The position numbers and the translations under genes are program-made. 64,000 bases of DNA from Dromaius novaehollandiae (lineage: Eukaryota; Chordata; Aves; Casuariiformes; Dromaiidae): NCBI RefSeq assembly GCF_036370855.1, contig NC_088101.1, positions 35,240,585 through 35,304,584 on the forward strand, written 5' to 3'. Each line of letters opens with the position of its first letter. Within the stretch, counting starts at the first letter, position 1. Of this stretch, positions 61,510 to 64,000 are shown one piece after another. The notes beneath the pieces were generated by a model that was not told the DNA's origin, did not search any database, and was given only the letters and a program-made list of their open reading frames with translations.

Positions 61510-61769
61510 TCGGCGGCGCGCGCTACCTGCGAGCGGCCCCTCCCCCCGTCGCTGCGGGCATGGCGGCGGCAGCAGGGAGCGGGCCCGCGGGGAGGGAGGC
61601 GCCCCTCGCCTCCGCTGCGCCAGCAGCGCCTTCATGCTTCACCTGGGCCGCTGAAGAGCACGCCATAACTGATCCTCGCGGTTTTGGGGGCCTGAAAAGC
61701 CCTAAAGTACCCGACGCATTCGGCGGGTCGTGCCAAGTACGCCCAGAGCCCGGTGAAATACACAGGTGA

Positions 61770-64000
61770 CACACGTGTCCTACCCAGGCAGCTCAAAGCG
61801 CTGTCTTCATTCCCATATCATCACGAAAGGATGGGGCTTGCTGGCCTTTAGTGAGAAAACTGCTATTTGCTCAGATACTTACTGCTATTTTATTAAAAAA
61901 AAAAAAGACAAAATTAAACCTCAGAGATTAAAAACATAATATTCCCAGCACAGGCTTCTCATGCATAGGGCTTGGCTCTACACTAGAGCCGCTGGTGCCA
62001 GCGCGTGCTGGCGTGGAAGGAGGTGCTCGTCGGGGTCTGATGTGGAGACGGAGACATGGTCATGCGGGAGATGACTCTTGTCTGGGGTGGTGGTCATGCG
62101 CCACTACTGCCGGGCTAAAAGGTTCAGGAAGAGAAGTGACAGTCTCTGACGAGCTTTTAAAAACAGCGTTATTCCCCTCATTCCTGCTGTGCCATGGTGA
62201 ACTTCCTTGTTGTTAGTGCTACGGCAGGGATATTGAAACAGCAGGAAAAGCGTGCAGTCCCAAGTACCATTCATATGGGAGTGGAGAAGACTCTCGGCGC
62301 CCTTCCAGAATTCGTGGTAGAATCAGAAATTTGGGAATTTTAATATTGGTGAAAGGATCTAGCCCTTTAACTGGATCATTAAGTGGGAAAAAAAGCATTT
62401 TTAAAGAAAAACTCTGAGGAAGCAAAGACTGTCACCTTTTTATAACTGAGAAGAAAATTCAGGATTTTTTCCTTTTTTTATTTGCTACCTGACCAGCTCT
62501 AGTTAAAACCCACCCAGAATAGATGGAAAGTTAAATTCTAGCTTGGCTAAAAATAGTGGCAAAAATTCCTAGCAGCTTCCCTGAGTGATAACGGCAGGAC
62601 GTCACACCAGACTGCTCAGTGGCCACAAGGCCAGCAAATGCTCCTGTGTTGTCCCTAGTAATGCCCTCACGGCCAGCAACCTGCGGTAGAGCTACCACAC
62701 TGCCACTGTGACATTTTAGGAAAGAATAAGCAAAAGACACTGCGCTGCAGTCAGAGCCCCAGGGATGAAGTTCGCTCTCTGGGAAGAGTTCAGGCGGTCT
62801 CGAGAGGGAATGCAGCATTGGCCTAGCATTAGCAGGACAGGAGATTCTCTTCTTTCCCATTCCTAACTTGCTTTTGAACAGTGGGTACAGACAATTATAA
62901 ATGCAAAACTATAAGCACTGAAGGCAGCTGCCAGGCCTTACTAGTGATTAGTCTGTTTCAGATATAAGTACAGTGACATATACTGATGACATGAAAAACA
63001 CCAAAAACGTAAGTTCCTACATCCTTTCTAGTCCTTTTCCATTAAGTGTTCTAGAACATTTGGATAGAACTGGAAAATAAAAATCCTCACTTATGTAAAT
63101 GGCAGTTAAAAATACGCTATATTGTGTCTTTTTGTTGCTTTGCAGTGGTTAGTATCAAGGCATTTTTAAGTGAAAATCTGATCTTTCACAGTAATAAGAA
63201 AAATAGCTGTTTTCCTGTCATGGTGACCTTTTTAGTTGAAGCCAATATTATTATGTTATTATTATATTATGTATTATGACTGGAGAAATTCTTTTTCAAA
63301 CATCCTTTTTGACACAGCACTGCACCACTGGGAACACGTACTGAACACATTATCTTAAATCTTCACCCACTAAGAGCTTTCTAAAGCAGCCACCCATATT
63401 TTAGATATAACTGGCATTCTTTGCTGTACATTTGGTTTATGGACATAAACGCGGGGCTTTGGTAGGATGATTTGGGTCCTGATATAGCAGTAACCTTAAT
63501 TCAGTATTATCCTATCCCAGTACTACCCTGGAAACCTGTATGTCATTTAGAAACGTTGTCAGTAAAGATTATTTTGCACAGTCTTGATCATTTAGAATAT
63601 TAAAATAATACAGAGACTGCTACAAATCATCCCCTGCTATTATCTCCTTGTTCTGGAGTCTGTCTGTGGGCTGGTTTCGTATCCAGCTGTTATGACCAAG
63701 TTAATTCCATATGTGATCCATCTTTACAATTAAAACTGCATTGGCAAAATCCAGGCATGCGTTATCAGTGCAGCTATCTATATTGACCAAGGCTGTTATA
63801 CTGCCAGAAAAGAAATGAGCTTTGATAGGATCTCCTTCCATAAGATCATATATTGACAGTCCAAGATAAAACACACTGATATTCTCATCTTGTAACTATT
63901 TATTAATACTGTTCCAGATTGATTCTGTTGTTGTAACAAAGTTCAGTGATGGACTAACTAGTCCCTGGTTCGTTAGGTCAGCTGACAAAGCTTACTCTTT
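61770..64000. other. Gene-free DNA upstream of TBC1D9
   Basis: Composition falls back to AT-rich after about 61.8 kb. It holds an A run near 61895-61907 and no exon, RNA gene or repeat that I recognise. In human the next gene on this side is RNF150, in the same orientation; none of it is visible here. Confidence 0.55.

Larger units (their letters stand above)
60650..61760. promoter_or_regulatory. CpG island with TBC1D9 promoter, 5' UTR and exon 1
   Basis: About 1.1 kb that is strongly GC- and CpG-rich in contrast with the AT-rich DNA on both sides. It contains many GGGCGG/CCGCCC-type Sp1 boxes and no clear TATA box. It covers exon 1 and the upstream DNA where transcription must start. A CRE-like TGACATCA lies at 61299-61306 and a palindrome CCGTTGCAACGG at 61498-61509. 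The island extends about 640 bp upstream of the ATG, which allows bidirectional transcription. Confidence 0.85.

Noticed and set aside
60498..61668. Very long open frames on both strands in the CpG island (for example 60498-61301 and 61057-61668)
   Set aside because: High GC removes stop codons by chance; the peptides are Arg/Pro/Ala-rich and low in complexity, without any family signature.
1..64000. tRNA, rRNA, snRNA/snoRNA genes, CRISPR arrays, operons, integrated virus genes
   Set aside because: No A/B-box pair, no C/D or H/ACA signature clear by eye, no spaced identical repeats, and no viral protein frames were seen. This is a eukaryotic intron-rich locus.

Overview
The window is ordinary vertebrate chromosomal DNA and holds one recognisable protein-coding gene, a complete copy of TBC1D9 (TBC1 domain family member 9). 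It lies on the minus strand and fills about 56 kb. I rebuilt 21 coding exons from 61118 down to 6238. All splice sites are GT-AG, the reading frame is unbroken, and the joined CDS is 3798 nt (1265 residues plus stop). The short introns (largest about 16 kb), low repeat load and AT-rich noncoding DNA suggest a bird. A non-avian sauropsid is not excluded, and I found no CR1 3' end that would settle the point.

Layout from left to right. 1-4690 is gene-free flank beyond the 3' end of TBC1D9. 4690-6237 is the likely 3' UTR, with a candidate polyadenylation signal at 4708-4713 and a 14-bp-arm hairpin at 5646-5678. 6238-61118 holds exons 21 to 1. 60650-61760 is a CpG island that covers exon 1, the 5' UTR and the promoter. 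61770-64000 is gene-free upstream DNA. The introns hold microsatellites, long homopolymers, small tandem duplications, and two or three old MIR-like SINE fragments near 26.7, 28.4 and 34.1 kb.

The product has two GRAM domains, a RabGAP/TBC domain with both catalytic fingers (R565 in IxxDxxR, Q600 in YxQ), one canonical EF-hand loop (898-909), and a long acidic, serine-rich C-terminal tail. It should act as a calcium-responsive Rab GTPase-activating protein on membranes.

I did not find a new multi-gene system. The items most worth a second look are the 3' UTR hairpin built from a tandem and inverted 24-bp unit, a 25-bp tandem duplication in the branch-point zone before exon 11, the palindromic MYB-like element and divergent ORF in the CpG island, the ancient MIR fragments, and the flank where mammals carry UCP1.
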